Shown here one piece after another: positions 1 to 40,773 of a stretch of 64,000 nt of DNA (the first letter of the stretch is position 1; each line of letters starts with the position of its first letter). Under the pieces are notes generated by a model that searched no databases, was not told the DNA's origin, and saw only the letters and a program-made list of their open reading frames with translations. The stretch spans positions 62,001-126,000 of the forward strand of contig BAAHQB010000170.1 of assembly GCA_054601695.1 (NCBI GenBank), given 5' to 3'. A program made the position numbers and the translations under genes. The stretch is from Amorphochlora amoebiformis. Its lineage: Eukaryota; Cercozoa; Chlorarachniophyceae.

Positions 1-352
1 GGTAAATCTATTTAGCATGAGTCCCACAGAGCCTCTGTTGGAATGCTGTACCAACAAAATCACCGACTCGGAGAAATACTGCCAACAAATGATATATTAT
101 ACATAATAACAAAACCCTCTGTTAGAATGTTCTACCAGCTTTCTAACAGAATATGTTTGTTTATGAACGTATAGGGTTCTGTTAGCATGACGTTGGCATG
201 GTTGCTATGATTTTGATGACAGTGCTACGGTTGCTGTGATTTGGATAACTGGTCTGATTTTGATGGTGGATGTAACCTTCGGATGCGCCATCTCGTGTCC
301 TTCTACCAGGGCATTTTGCCCAAAGTGTCCACTACCTACACTGGGCCTCTGA

Positions 353-466
353 GAGGAGCGAGGGGGGCAAGAGAGAGGAAAAGGGGGGGAGAGAGAGAGC
401 GTGAGAGGGAGAAGGAGAGAGCGTGAGAGGGAGAGAGGGGAGAGGAGGAAAGCGAGAGCAAGGAAA
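353..466. repeat. GA-rich purine tract
   Basis: This is a run of GAGAGA and GGAGA units on the plus strand, next to the first large AT block. Open frames across it give only Arg/Glu repeats, so it is not treated as coding. The first 350 bases of the window are ordinary-complexity sequence in which I see no supportable gene. Confidence 0.85.
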
Positions 467-485
467 AGATACTCATGTCGTATCA

Positions 486-1126
<641 letters not shown>

Positions 1127-1130
<4 letters not shown>

Positions 1131-2251
1131 TGCAATATGTAACATACGGTTGTGTGTGTGCGTGCATGTTTTGTGTGTTTAATTGTTTTTGTTTGTGTGT
1201 GTATGTGTGTGTGTGTGTATTTGTTGCCTCGTTTCAGCGTCGACGCCTTCCGAACCCATAGCTTCTTGAAGTCGGGTTCTACATGTATAATATACATGTT
1301 TTTAGTTTGATATCGCCCTAACGTCGAATCCCACGAAAAAATCACATGCCTGCACACAATCACATCAATAGACACTAGGCAACCTCCCAATGTGTGTTCC
1401 AAGCGATCCCTGATGTCGGCCGTCAGCACATGCCACGAAGCTGGCGCATTATTCTCCCACAACTCACACAGATCGATAGCCGAAGGACCCCTGGAGTTCT
1501 CCTCCTGAGTAACCTCGCGTTAGGGGAAAGGGATAGGAGCTGGGAACGCGGTTAGCGCAGGGGTAGTGTGCAAGAAGAAGTTGAAGGATACCGCTTCTAC
1601 GGCGATGTTTTCTTTGTGGTTGTCCATCTCACCATCGAATCTATTGGTCTTGGTCGTCTCAGTAGGCAAGGTTCTAGCGGAGACGTCTTGGAGCGATAGG
1701 CTTGAACCCTCAAACCTGTCGGTGTCGGTTTCGGAGTGCTGAAGGCTTGGGTTTGTAGATAACCCATCGGGAGGCTTACTCACTGGATTTGGGGGTTTCT
1801 TGGATTCGAGTGAATTCTCCTTTGGTGAGTTTTCAGGACTTTTGCTATTTCCTTCCATTTTATCCCGGTTAGGGTCTGATAAATTGTCAGAAACTCCATC
1901 CGGAACCTCACCAGAAGAACAATGCACACACCACTTCCCCCCCCTCCGGACCCGCCCCACCCCATAAACCAAGCTCCTTGTCATCCAACGTCTACTTAGA
2001 GGCATTTTCCGGATTCCCAGCCTCCGCGTTTGTTTTACCGCCCTCCCTCGCGTGATCAGCACCCCTGCGCCCAGACGACGTGGCCAGGGCCCCTCTAACG
2101 GTCTCCGCTCGACAGCAAACACCTTACGTCTCTCAGAACTTCGCACTGGAGGTGTGTGCCTTGAGGTAGTTGGGGTTGATATACGCTCAAATGTCAGTAT
2201 TAGGCATAGGGCGAGGCACACTGTGCACGCCAGAGGGGAGATTCCCGCCAT
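1127..2251 (-). CDS. Hypothetical two-exon protein
   Basis: I do not recognise this gene. The first open stretch (2251 down to about 1612) begins with a hydrophobic N-terminus (MAGISPLACTVCLALCLIL) that could be a signal peptide or anchor. A Ser/Pro/Asn/Lys-rich, probably disordered region follows. The frame closes at 1520, but a second open stretch (1504 down to about 1160) starts after a good acceptor (ttactcag). It has a well-mixed composition around Cys-Glu-Leu-Trp-Glu-Asn-Asn and Leu-Gly-Gly-Cys-Leu. A donor near 1611 would join the two in phase with an intron of about 107 bases. The true start could be an internal Met, and the 3' end next to the AT block is unresolved. No homologue is recognised. 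Confidence 0.4.
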
Positions 2252-2635
2252 ACAAAGGACACGTGTCTGATTGGATTCTGTAAAAAGTCAAATATGTCGC
2301 ATATCTTGTTTTGTATATAGCAGATGTCACACAGGATGACGTCGGATAGAGGCGGTGGATGTTGACGGACAGGCTGGGCGCGAAGAGGATAAGGGGCTTT
2401 GCACCGTTAGGACGAGAATCACCTTCTCCCAATGTGGGTTCAATGCAGAGCTGCGAAGTCGTTCCCGCGCAAGAATGAATGAGGGGATACTCAGGAGGAT
2501 CGCAACATATTCGCAGATGGAGTCCAAAGGCCAAGTTTCAGGTGGATACGTCAATCGATATGGACAAATCTTGATCCCAAGGTGGAAAATCAAAAGAGAT
2601 GGAAACTATACCGCTGTAATCTACTCTCCTGGGTG

Positions 2636-2639
<4 letters not shown>
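2252..2639. other. Unique sequence without a called gene
   Basis: This is ordinary-complexity DNA with overlapping open frames on both strands (about 90-115 codons each). None shows a recognisable domain, a clear splice signal or a preferred strand. It may be the 5' flank of the minus-strand gene at 1.1-2.25 kb or an unrecognised exon. Confidence 0.4.
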
Positions 2640-2695
<56 letters not shown>

Positions 2696-2802
2696 TACAT
2701 ATACATATACATATATATATACACACACACAAATATATATATAATATACATATATATATATATTATATATATATATATATATATAACATACATATTTATA
2801 TA

Positions 2803-2880
<78 letters not shown>

Positions 2881-2942
2881 TGTATATAAATATGTATGTT
2901 ATATATATATATATATACATATATTTATGGACATATATATGT

Positions 2943-2973
<31 letters not shown>

Positions 2974-2980
2974 CATAATA

Positions 2981-3011
<31 letters not shown>
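2640..3011. repeat. (AT)n microsatellite block
   Basis: Alternating AT with short AC and TTA interruptions. The unique segment after it (3012-3090) has an acceptor-like tatcag on the plus strand followed by about 60 open bases. That is too little to call an exon. Confidence 0.9.
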
Positions 3012-3014
<3 letters not shown>

Positions 3015-3089
3015 GCACAACCTCCACGGGAGTTTTGCCGGCGGAGTATTGGCGAAGAATTGGCCGAAGGAAAAACAACTCTTATTGCT

Positions 3090-3185
3090 CCCCATCTCTC
3101 TGTATCTCCCCTCTCAAAGCCTCTCCCCATCTGTCCCTCTCTCATCCCTCTCTCATCTCTCCGTATCTCTCGTCTCTCTGTCTGC

Positions 3186-3225
<40 letters not shown>

Positions 3226-3228
3226 CAG
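3090..3228. repeat. CT-rich pyrimidine tract
   Basis: CTCTCT and TCTCCC units, ending in a pure (CT)n run at about 3190-3225. Ser-Leu-Ser-Leu frames through it are artefacts. Confidence 0.85.
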
Positions 3229-3229
3229 T

Positions 3230-4080
3230 AAACACATGACCCTTTGTAACAGTATCTGTGCAGTATAGTATATCGACATGAGGCCCATGAGACTTCAATA
3301 GTACAGCTTAATCAAACTAACTCTTTTCATTTGTTCTCATTTTGCTCTCAATAGTCGAAGCTATGTTGGTGTTTGTGACATTACTTACACTTACCTCGCA
3401 TACACTTTCACCAAGTTGAGATCGAAGATTTGCCACAGATATAGTTCCATCTTTTTCTCTCCCCAATGTTAACATTCTTCCGAGTTTGAATTATTCGTCG
3501 TCGTACGTGTAGAAATTCGGTGTCGACCCGAGTGCGGATTGCCTGTGATTATTTCGCTTTTCCTTTAATTTCACTACTTACGTTACACCTGGAATTCACT
3601 GATAATATTATTGTCTAGATTGGTTTTGTTTTTGCTTCTTAAAAAGTACTAAATGTAAGTGTATTTGCGTTCCCGGATGACTAGATGATGATGCTGAAAT
3701 GACCTGTATTGATCATCGGAACGTCATACGCTACATCTAGCACTAGTAGCAGTTAGATATTCAAGTCACTGAGTCAGGACCCAGCGTATGATCTAGACGA
3801 TCGCGATGACGGATCTATACATGCAAAAATACCCTAGATACTACTAGACTACTACTAGACTAGTCTTGAATATGACAATAGACACTTTGAAATGCATAGT
3901 ACTATATCTAGCATATATTAGATATAATTCATATCTAGTAAGCTTACAGCGCTGTCGTAACTCTAGTAAGTCTAGTACTAGTAGTAACTACATGTATAAC
4001 CAGTTGAAGAGCTGCGCCATATAGAATTGTACTCAATTATTGATCACAGATTCACAATGATTGATAAGTTCAATGATAAC
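3230..4080. other. Unique non-coding sequence
   Basis: About 850 bases of AT-rich but non-repetitive DNA, with many short CTAG-containing words at 3680-3990. I see no open frame with protein-like composition and no RNA gene. Confidence 0.6.
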
Positions 4081-4118
4081 ACATATATATATATAGTATA
4101 TATATATATATATATGTT

Positions 4119-4154
<36 letters not shown>

Positions 4155-4204
4155 TATATGTGTGTGTGTATTATGATATATATGTGCGTCAGTGTAAACT
4201 TACA

Positions 4205-4235
<31 letters not shown>

Positions 4236-4265
4236 ATATAATAGTAGTATTATACATATACATAC

Positions 4266-4297
<32 letters not shown>

Positions 4298-4491
4298 ATA
4301 TATTTATATATGTATGTATATATATATATATATATATATGCATATATTTATTTATTTATATATATATATATATATGTATATATCATATATATATATATAT
4401 GTATATATATAATTATATATAATTATATATATTTATATATTTATACTATAACACATATATATATATATATATATATATATTGTATATACTA

Positions 4492-4561
<70 letters not shown>
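4081..4561. repeat. (AT)n microsatellite block
   Basis: Alternating AT with scattered GT, TTA and AATT interruptions. A smaller block at 4753-4803 follows after about 190 bases of unique sequence with no gene. Confidence 0.9.
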
Positions 4562-4563
<2 letters not shown>

Positions 4564-4749
4564 TATGATATTATATCGATAGGTGGATTTGTTATGACAT
4601 CCGAGTCGATCGCCTTGGATCGCATTTTCCAGTAGTGTAAGCTCTTAATGACTAAAGTGACTTGAAATGTAACAACCAGCCTATCATAACTTATAATACA
4701 ACAACAAACTTCTCACTTGCCGCCATATCTACCACTATCGTGCATCATG

Positions 4750-4803
<54 letters not shown>

Positions 4804-4984
4804 GTCTCATCCTCAAGCCTAGAACAGGTCTAGCTTAAGTTGAGGAACGGTAATGAATTTCTTTGTATACCTCCATCACATGCATCAACAATCTCCATGT
4901 GTGCTGTGATGATGTGTATAGGCTCATCACCTCGATGCTATCCACTCCATGGTCGACAACCTATCCTCTCGATTCCCTAGCGAT

Positions 4985-5031
4985 ATCCTATCCTATCCTA
5001 TCCTATCCTATCCTATCCTATCCTATCCTCC
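4985..5031. repeat. TCCTA pentamer tandem repeat
   Basis: Nine or so perfect TCCTA units in a row within unique sequence between two AT blocks. No coding function is inferred. Confidence 0.9.
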
Positions 5032-5155
5032 CTCAGACGCGATTTTCCTCGACTGATTGTGGTCATCGTGTATGTAAGAGACATATCGATACGATCGTAT
5101 GTATCAGAAATGTGTATATGTGCATATGTAACATATTGTGTTTGTGACATGTTGT

Positions 5156-5850
<695 letters not shown>

Positions 5851-5945
5851 ATGTGAGAACATACAGCGGAATGTGTAAGTAGCTAACTACAGCGGAATGT
5901 ATAAGTACCTAACTACAGCGACCGTTTAAAACGCCACTCCGAAAA

Positions 5946-6110
5946 CAATGGAATCTAATGGTCATACTACTACAATGGAATCTAATGGTCATACTACTGC
6001 AATGGAATCTAATGGTCATACTACTACAATGGAATCTAATGGTCATACTACTGCAATGGAATCTAATGGTCATACTACTGCAATGGAATCTAATGGTCAT
6101 AGTACAAACT
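5946..6110. repeat. 27-bp tandem repeat, six units
   Basis: Six near-identical 27-base units begin with ATGGAATCTAATGGTCATAC and alternate between ACTACA and ACTGCA at the end. Because 27 is a multiple of three, several frames stay open, including one reading Met-Glu-Ser-Asn-Gly-His-Thr-Thr on the plus strand. There is no start context, splice support or flanking coding sequence, so this is listed as a minisatellite. Confidence 0.85.
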
Positions 6111-6172
6111 TGTACATGCATCGAACCTCCTGACCATACCACTAACTTGTACACATCGCGAACTCACTTCTC

Positions 6173-6345
6173 TTGCATGCATTGCATTACAATGCATTGC
6201 ATTACAATGCAATGCATTGCATGTGCATGTGCATTGCATTGCATTGCATTACAATGCATTGCATTACATGTGCATGTGCATATGCATGTGCATATGCATT
6301 GCATTGCATTGCATCGCATATGCAATGCATTGCATTGCATTGCAT
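6173..6345. repeat. GCATT/ATGCAT short-period repeat
   Basis: A dense array of TGCATTGCAT and ATGTGCATGTGC words, rich in the palindrome ATGCAT, so both strands look alike. Open frames give Cys/His/Met/Ala repeats and are not credible genes. Confidence 0.85.
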
Positions 6346-6411
6346 GAGAACTAAGAACGCCTCTCAAGCAAACTGTGGACTACCAACACTGTACTATACC
6401 GCTGCGCTACC

Positions 6412-8875
<2,464 letters not shown>

Positions 8876-10079
8876 GCATATGTTTGAACATATTGCGATA
8901 GAATATGACCTCGGTTCAAAATGGCCGATTTTTCGTCCCTCTCCAATACTTCAAACCCGAGTACTAATGTGTAGAATCTAATAACAAACATACTATACTT
9001 GAATGTATATCCAACTAACATACTTGAATGTATACCCAAGTATGCGTGTCACACCTTGTGTGCGTACGTTGACACACATATGCAACGTTGATACATATGT
9101 ATTTATCTCAGCTTTTTTTTATTGCGAGGATTTTATACAGATAAGTACATACAGGCATACATAAAAGATATGATAACACCGTCGATGAGAACGAAAACAG
9201 TCATGATCGCCCCCCCCCTCCTCAGTGAATTTTCCAAGAAAAGAGAAATTTTTCGAAATCGGTCATCAATACACGAGACTTCCCAATGGTAAATCGTCTA
9301 AAGCGAGGAAACTCACCCTATCGCTGGCCCAATATCCTTCACCGGCAGTCTGAGGATATCGGTGTCCCCGATGGAAAAGGCCCCCGAAAATTCCACCGAA
9401 TTTTTCTTTGGTTGACAAGTTCTGACCCATCCCCCCCCCCCAAAAGGAAAACACCCAAGAAAATTTTTTATGAAAAGCAAGTGGGCGATGGAAGGGCATA
9501 CCCCATGCTTTTTGTTTGAGTTTGTTGGGAGATCAGTTTTGTCAGGAGAGTACGCTTTTGGTACGGAAAAATTTGGAATAATATATCGCAAGGACACATT
9601 ATTGATATATCAATCGCACATATCCAATGGATATCCGATACTGTAATATCCGATGTGGAAATTAATTCATAAAAGGTCGGCTGTGAAACCCGTCATGGTT
9701 TGACAACTACAAGCCGCTTGCACCCCCTTATAGCCTCTACTCACCCCTATACAGCCTCCCATAACCCAGATATATGAGAACTTACAGTATCAACTGGATT
9801 CGCGAAAAATATTTTCGAATATTTCGATTTTTTGCGCAAGACAGATTGGGTTTCTCACCCGCTTAATGTCGACGTTACCTCCAGGTTCAACCCGCTCCCT
9901 GATATACCTATATAGCCCCGAACGACCTCGAACAATCGTCCTGACATGCATACAGTCTCTCACCGACTTGATTCTCCCAATTTCCTTGTTAAACCTCTTT
10001 CTATGCATCATTTCAATGCTCATCCCATACATGTGTGAGTATGTGCATATATATAATACTATATACATACATATACTAA
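8876..10079. other. Unique sequence, no firm gene
   Basis: About 1.2 kb of ordinary-complexity DNA with several C and T homopolymers. Short open frames exist on both strands near 9266-9597. A minus-strand frame at 9790-10020, rich in Arg and Ile, looks mildly protein-like. None has a recognisable domain or a convincing start, so no gene is called. An AT block follows at 10080-10175. Confidence 0.5.
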
Positions 10080-10114
10080 GGTGTATATATATATATATAT
10101 ATATATATTCTATG

Positions 10115-10180
<66 letters not shown>

Positions 10181-10316
10181 CGTATCATTGAAGTAATAAC
10201 AGTCTGATGACGTGATAAGACTTTGGTAGGAAAACAATATCCACTGATTAGCTCTAATTTGCTTGTGATATCCACTGATTAGCTCTAATTTGCTTGTTTT
10301 TTCAAGGCTCTTCGGT

Positions 10317-11150
10317 TCAACAATGACGATAATAACCCAGCTCCTGGAGCCTGTCTCCAATTGTCTGGTACATCAACTGAAAATCGGCATTCAGGCGTCG
10401 TCTGACGAGCTGGGCCCTCTTGTTTGTCTCGAGGCTCGGCATGCGGGTCTTGGTAGGTTTCTTGGGCGACTTTTTCATGGGCGATCTGTCGATCTTGCGA
10501 AGGTGGCGCGGGACGGCCTGGCGCTTGGTTCGATTGGATGTCGACAACTTGAACGGCTTTACTGACCTCTTCCGAGACGGATTGGAAACCTTGTTCTTGG
10601 TCGATTTGGAGGAGATCGCTAGGGCTTTCGAGCTTGACGGCGTCGCGATGAGAGGCTTGGGACAGTACAAGAGAGGGGGTCCCTGCTGGTGTGAGTTTTC
10701 GCCGCATAAGAACGCATTCGGATCGAACGAGACGGGCTCGAAAGCTGGGTCGCCGGAGTCAGTGATATTGTCCTGTATCTTGGGCGAGACCGACCTTGGA
10801 GGAGTCCGGATTGGGATTGCGGGAAAGGGTATGTGGCGGCGCGCCGAGTCGAATTTTCCGCCGTAGAAGATCGTGTTGACGGCGTAGAGGGTGGGGTTGG
10901 AGTGGAGGCTTCCTTGAAGTTCTTCCATCTGGCTGCAGTCTGCCTCGTGCTCCAAGGAGTGGGAGGATTGTTCAACTTGCGGAATCAGGGAGTCTGGGCG
11001 CTCAAGATCCACAGCGTCGACGAGGTGGATGTCCTGGTTTATATTTTTCTCCTCCCTCACAAGTTTCACTTGAGGTGCGTTGACGGCATGCTGGTGGTTG
11101 GATGGGAGGAACAGCTTCACGTTTGAAACAACGAAAGGGTGCGCCATCAT
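10317..11150 (-). CDS. Hypothetical basic protein, single exon
   Basis: An uninterrupted 277-codon frame lies in a GC-richer island and starts at ATG 11150 (MMAHPFVVSNVKLFLPSN). The middle is Pro/Ser-rich. The C-terminal third (about residues 185-260) is strongly basic with many Lys/Arg/Ser and Pro, including KKSPKKPTK. It ends with a short helical-looking segment around Leu-Asn-Ala-Asp-Phe-Gln-Leu-Met-Tyr-Gln and a Cys at the stop. The composition suggests a disordered nuclear or nucleic-acid-binding protein, but this is inference only and no family is recognised. Opposite-strand frames are shorter. It lies 3' of HK-B on the same strand. Confidence 0.6.
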   Translation of the reverse strand: MMAHPFVVSNVKLFLPSNHQHAVNAPQVKLVREEKNINQDIHLVDAVDLERPDSLIPQVEQSSHSLEHEADCSQMEELQGSLHSNPTLYAVNTIFYGGKFDSARRHIPFPAIPIRTPPRSVSPKIQDNITDSGDPAFEPVSFDPNAFLCGENSHQQGPPLLYCPKPLIATPSSSKALAISSKSTKNKVSNPSRKRSVKPFKLSTSNRTKRQAVPRHLRKIDRSPMKKSPKKPTKTRMPSLETNKRAQLVRRRLNADFQLMYQTIGDRLQELGYYRHC

Positions 11151-11640
11151 GAGTTATTCGGATGAGGCTTGATAGCGTTTTTGGATTTGCGGGGGAACCA
11201 AACCGTAGGCTTTCGCGGTATTGCGTGGAAGGTAACGGATTCTGACGAATTTTCGAGCGAATTTTTCTCAGGGTTATTTAATATTACCCGTAGAGCGCTT
11301 TTATAAATATAAATTTAACCTAAATCTACTAATTTCTACAGAGAGTGTTATTCTTTTGTTTTCGGATAAGATCGTGGGACGTCAACTTTGGGCTGTACGG
11401 AAGTACTCAGACTTATTGAACGTATCTATGCATGTATGTATGAAATACATTAGAGATACGACAGAGACACACACAGAGACAGAGAGAAAGATACAAAAGG
11501 GAGAGAGAGAACAAACGTGAGAGGATATATATCTCTCTCAACTCGCACTATGAAATATATATATATATATATATATATATATCTTTCTATGGATTCTCTT
11601 TCTCTCTTTTTCTCTCTCTCTAAGCCACATATAAACGTAC

Positions 11641-11690
<50 letters not shown>

Positions 11691-11734
11691 TATATACACA
11701 CGCATGTATGTGTGCGTATATATATATGTATGTT

Positions 11735-11774
<40 letters not shown>

Positions 11775-12140
11775 TCTATATATATATATATATATATAGA
11801 TATATATATATATACATATGCACATATTCATCTTCTCAACCCGTGCCTCTTCTCTGTCCTCAACACCGCTGGTTCTTGGAGCTCTTATAATACATATCTA
11901 TCTATTTCACATAATACCTATTGAACTATTTCACCATCCATTCTATCTCCTCTCCCCTCTTTCTCTCTGTCTATCTGTAGACCAGGTTTTCGCAATATTG
12001 CAACATATGGGTCGGGACTCGGGATGTGCATGTGAGGATTAAGTTATATTCATTAGACAGTTTACGTACGTACGTTGAATTCGATCATCACCAGCTGTAC
12101 TGAGCTTTCATATATCATACCTCACTAATTCAATTACGTA

Positions 12141-12213
<73 letters not shown>

Positions 12214-12228
12214 AATATATATATATAT

Positions 12229-12294
<66 letters not shown>

Positions 12295-12298
12295 CTAG

Positions 12299-12329
<31 letters not shown>

Positions 12330-12399
12330 TGATAAACATATTTTATTTACATATATACTGGAATATAGAATGATTTATAAATATATGAATGTGTATATA

Positions 12400-12437
<38 letters not shown>

Positions 12438-12978
12438 TGATATATATATATATAGGACCTATATATATAAATATATATATATATATATAAGTGTATATAC
12501 TAGACTAGTAGTATATTTATACTATCAATCATCGATATTTCTACTACAGTTTATATCCGATACTGCTCAAGCTCTAGAAGCTGGATATTTACTTATACAC
12601 AGTTTATATCCGATACTGAATAATTTTACCGTTGCTCAAGAGAGCTGTATCGTATCCAGGATTTACTAACAAGATTGATCCGACTTAACTTGATTCATTG
12701 ACAAATGTTCACTCACACAAGGTGTATCGTAGGTCGAGTTTTACTAGTTTTACTAGTTTTAGGCTCTCTATATTAGTGTGTATCTGGTATATCTATACAC
12801 TGTCACAGTATCAGCGGTGACATAGTCTAGACAACTTGTGTGTATTTTCTAGATTTTAATTATTTTACACGAGCCTAGAAGCGCGCCGCGACTCGGAACA
12901 CCAACTCCGAAGGTTGCACCAATACACACGAAGCACCAATACACACGAGCTCTTGACTTCAAGGCTCAGCTCCAGCTG
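11151..12978. other. Intergenic region with AT blocks
   Basis: The 5' flank of the gene at 10.3-11.15 kb (11151-11500) is followed by AT blocks at 11550-11820 and 12140-12500 and CT/GA patches. Unique AT-rich sequence at 12500-12978 contains a repeated phrase (tttatatccgatactg at 12551 and 12603). No gene is seen. The 3' end of HK-B begins at 12979. Confidence 0.6.
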
Positions 12979-27074
<14,096 letters not shown>

Positions 27075-27245
27075 ATGTGTATGTATATGCATATAGCATA
27101 TGTATGTATGCACACATATATCATATAAATAAATGCACATATAAAAACACACGTATACACACATGTATAAACATGCATGTGATCTGTGTGTCAATATATA
27201 CCCCCTCAAGAAGTTTTATATGTAGCTAAGAATCCATAGGTTTAG

Positions 27246-38071
<10,826 letters not shown>

Positions 38072-38539
38072 TGTACACACAGTCTGGTGGTTATATTATT
38101 CTCCCCAGTTTTCAGATCTGTGTTCTCGATGAGATGTTAGACTTTTCAACACTAAATAATATTTACTGTCTTGGGGGATAAAAGAAAGATTTAATAATAA
38201 TTAAGCCATTGTATAAGGGTTAAATAAGGGCTTTTCTTAAAACTGTTTTTTGTTGAATTGTCTGCATCTGCGTTAAGACTTTTAAAAGAGGTGAAGTTTT
38301 GAAGTTTTGATCAATTCATGTGTCTGCGTTAAATTAATAATAATAATAATAAAAAGAGGTGAACTTTTGATTAATTATTATTCAAAAATAATCTGGCTAG
38401 AGCATACCTTGTTTCGAGGAATACCAACTACTCCCATATCATATTGACAGAATGGAATGAGAATTATTAATATTATGAGATGAGTGATTCGGGAGTAAAT
38501 CTATGTACACAGAGAGAGATATATATGGGGAGGGAGATT

Positions 38540-38579
<40 letters not shown>

Positions 38580-38616
38580 AATATATACATATACACACAT
38601 ATATACATGTATATAT

Positions 38617-38653
<37 letters not shown>

Positions 38654-38816
38654 GTAAGAGAGAGAGAAGAGAGAAAGAAGAGAGAAAGAGATAGATAGAA
38701 AGATAGATAGAGAGACAGAGAGACATAGAGAGGGAGAGAGCAAGAGAGTAAGAGAGAGTTTCCAAAATTAATTTCTGCAATTAGAGCTATTCCAATACTT
38801 TGATTGTATATGTATA

Positions 38817-38859
<43 letters not shown>

Positions 38860-39062
38860 GTATATATATATATATACTATAAACATATATATAAACATAT
38901 ACATATATATATATATATAATATTATATATACATATATATATATATATACATGTATATACAAAACATATCGCATTTGATATCTAGATGTACTATTTGACG
39001 TATTATATTATTCTAATACAGTATCCATGCTGTATTATATTATATCATATTATGCGTGCATT

Positions 39063-39106
<44 letters not shown>

Positions 39107-39380
39107 GTATGTATGTTACGTATATAGAATATAAACTATTTTGTATACAATACTACATGCACATTGCTCCAAGTATATGACCGTTGATTCAGAACTTATT
39201 AGTTCAAGTTTCCCGCTCATGTTTAGCATTGGATTTGAAGCACTCTCTGAGCCCCAATAATAAAGCTCAAGCCTGTATCTAGCAAAGACTTCGAGTCGAA
39301 TAGCTCCGTTAATAAAGGTTACGGTGAGATCGTGAGTCAGGCTCACGGTAAGGTTTACCCTTCTTTAATCATCTGCAGAG
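38072..39380. other. Intergenic region between HK-A and the paralogue island
   Basis: The HK-A 5' flank (38072-38500) is AT-rich and unique. It is followed by GA/AT repeats (38505-38770) and AT blocks (38815-39105). The stretch 39115-39380 lies just downstream of the minus-strand gene ending at 39381 and may hold its 3' UTR. No gene is called. Confidence 0.6.
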
Positions 39381-40541
39381 TTAATTTGACTCTTCTCTGA
39401 GTCTGGGGAGCTTGGAGATAGCGACGACAGATGGGTCTCTAAGGCCGGGATTTTGGAGACGGAGACGAAATTTCGATCTCTCAGATGGAGACGACATACC
39501 GGTCTTTGAGGCCAGTTCGTCAAGCTTGGTCTCGGCATCTATCTTACACTTCTCGATCAACTTCATAGCCTCGACAACCTTGGGTTCAACCTTCTTTGCC
39601 TCAAGACAGACTTTGCAATTTCCGAAAGAGCTCACCGTGTTCAACCCGCCCATGAGTCCCAAGAGGATCGCGACCGAGGTAGAGATGGGATATGCGAAGG
39701 CTGTGAAAATTGACGCGGCGCCCGTCACGGCGGAGAGCCAGCCAGCCGAGTAATTGTTTTCATAGAGGTCTTTAATGTCGCGTTGTATACGAGAGAGGCG
39801 TTTGTCGATTTTCAAAATTTGAATGCGGATTCTCAACGTCTCCACTTCAGTTTCGGAGGACGAAATCTTGGTGATTATTTGGTTGATCTCGTCGATGACA
39901 GACAGCAAGTAAGCATTGCTGGATGTGATCTTTTTTGTACTCTTCATGATACGGAGCACGTTCCTCATCAAAATACCAACGTTGGCAAAGAGAAAAATAA
40001 GTCCTATGCAGTTGATGTATTTCTGGATGGCGCGGATGAGCCTGTTTTTATTAGCGAGGATCTTCTTGAGCATATGCCGGGCCTCGTCGGCTATCCCATG
40101 CTTGTCGGGGTTTAATATTAGCCCTTTGAGATATTTATTCCACCTTGGTAGTATCTCTTTCAGTCTCTTCCCCTCAGGGAAGTCGATTTTCTTCTTTATG
40201 TCTCCGACGATGCTCGAGAGCTCGCCAACCGCCGCAAATATCTCGAGTTTCTCTTCCGTGACCGCTTTTAAGACAGTACAGCTTATGTTTAGGTTGATCA
40301 GCAGCGCATTCGTGATACATGTGACTTGAGCACCGCCCTGCAAGAACATGACCTTGAGCCTTTCGAGGTTACCCTTGGAGTACAAGTTGCTTCCAGAAGC
40401 TGCATTCGCTTCGCCCAACAGCGAACTGATGGTCGCCGGGTCCTGGTTAGAGCTTGCCAAGATCGACTCCACAACATTGTTCGGATTGAGTTGGTTAAGG
40501 TCGATAACTTCCATGCCTCTTTGACTTCTGGCTCCATCCAT
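39381..40541 (-). CDS. Helical membrane-protein family, paralogue 1
   Basis: This 386-residue single-exon frame is of a family I do not recognise. It is helix-rich with two hydrophobic segments: residues about 177-196 (YINCIGLIFLFANVGILMRN) and about 266-306, a longer Ala/Gly/Ser-rich hairpin-like stretch (WLSAVTGAASIFTAFAYPIS). Between them is an amphipathic, probably coiled-coil stretch with RIQILKIDKRL. After the second segment comes NCKVCLEAKKVEPKVVEAM. The same core recurs in the two neighbouring genes, so this is a locally expanded family. The start is ATG 40541, with an in-frame Met at codon 10. The C-terminus is basic and Ser/Pro-rich. The architecture suggests membrane insertion of a helical bundle, but the role is unknown. 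Confidence 0.8.
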   Translation of the reverse strand: MDGARSQRGMEVIDLNQLNPNNVVESILASSNQDPATISSLLGEANAASGSNLYSKGNLERLKVMFLQGGAQVTCITNALLINLNISCTVLKAVTEEKLEIFAAVGELSSIVGDIKKKIDFPEGKRLKEILPRWNKYLKGLILNPDKHGIADEARHMLKKILANKNRLIRAIQKYINCIGLIFLFANVGILMRNVLRIMKSTKKITSSNAYLLSVIDEINQIITKISSSETEVETLRIRIQILKIDKRLSRIQRDIKDLYENNYSAGWLSAVTGAASIFTAFAYPISTSVAILLGLMGGLNTVSSFGNCKVCLEAKKVEPKVVEAMKLIEKCKIDAETKLDELASKTGMSSPSERSKFRLRLQNPGLRDPSVVAISKLPRLREESN

Positions 40542-40773
40542 CCATCCGTCTATCCATCCATCTATCCACCGAATCCGGCAAGCAAGACGATCAAAAGGAT
40601 GGCAAATCGCCGCTGTGATTTCGGAAATATTACCGAAAGATCATCGAAAGATATTTCGGCGAAACTTTGGGGTTTAATTAGAGGGTTCGGCATGTTTCGA
40701 CTAAAGAAGGGGCCACCCCGGCGTCCATTCCTTCTCTACCCTTTCAGAATCCATGCGAACACACACCGAGACG
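40542..40773. promoter_or_regulatory. Shared upstream region of a divergent gene pair
   Basis: About 210-230 bases separate the start codons of paralogue 1 (minus) and paralogue 2 (plus), so this stretch must hold both promoters. A short CATC-type repeat lies next to the paralogue 1 start (40540-40566). No TATA box or known motif is convincing. Confidence 0.5.

Noticed and set aside
9266-9597. Overlapping 77-94 codon frames on both strands
   Set aside because: Homopolymer-rich, no domain, no splice support and no preferred strand.
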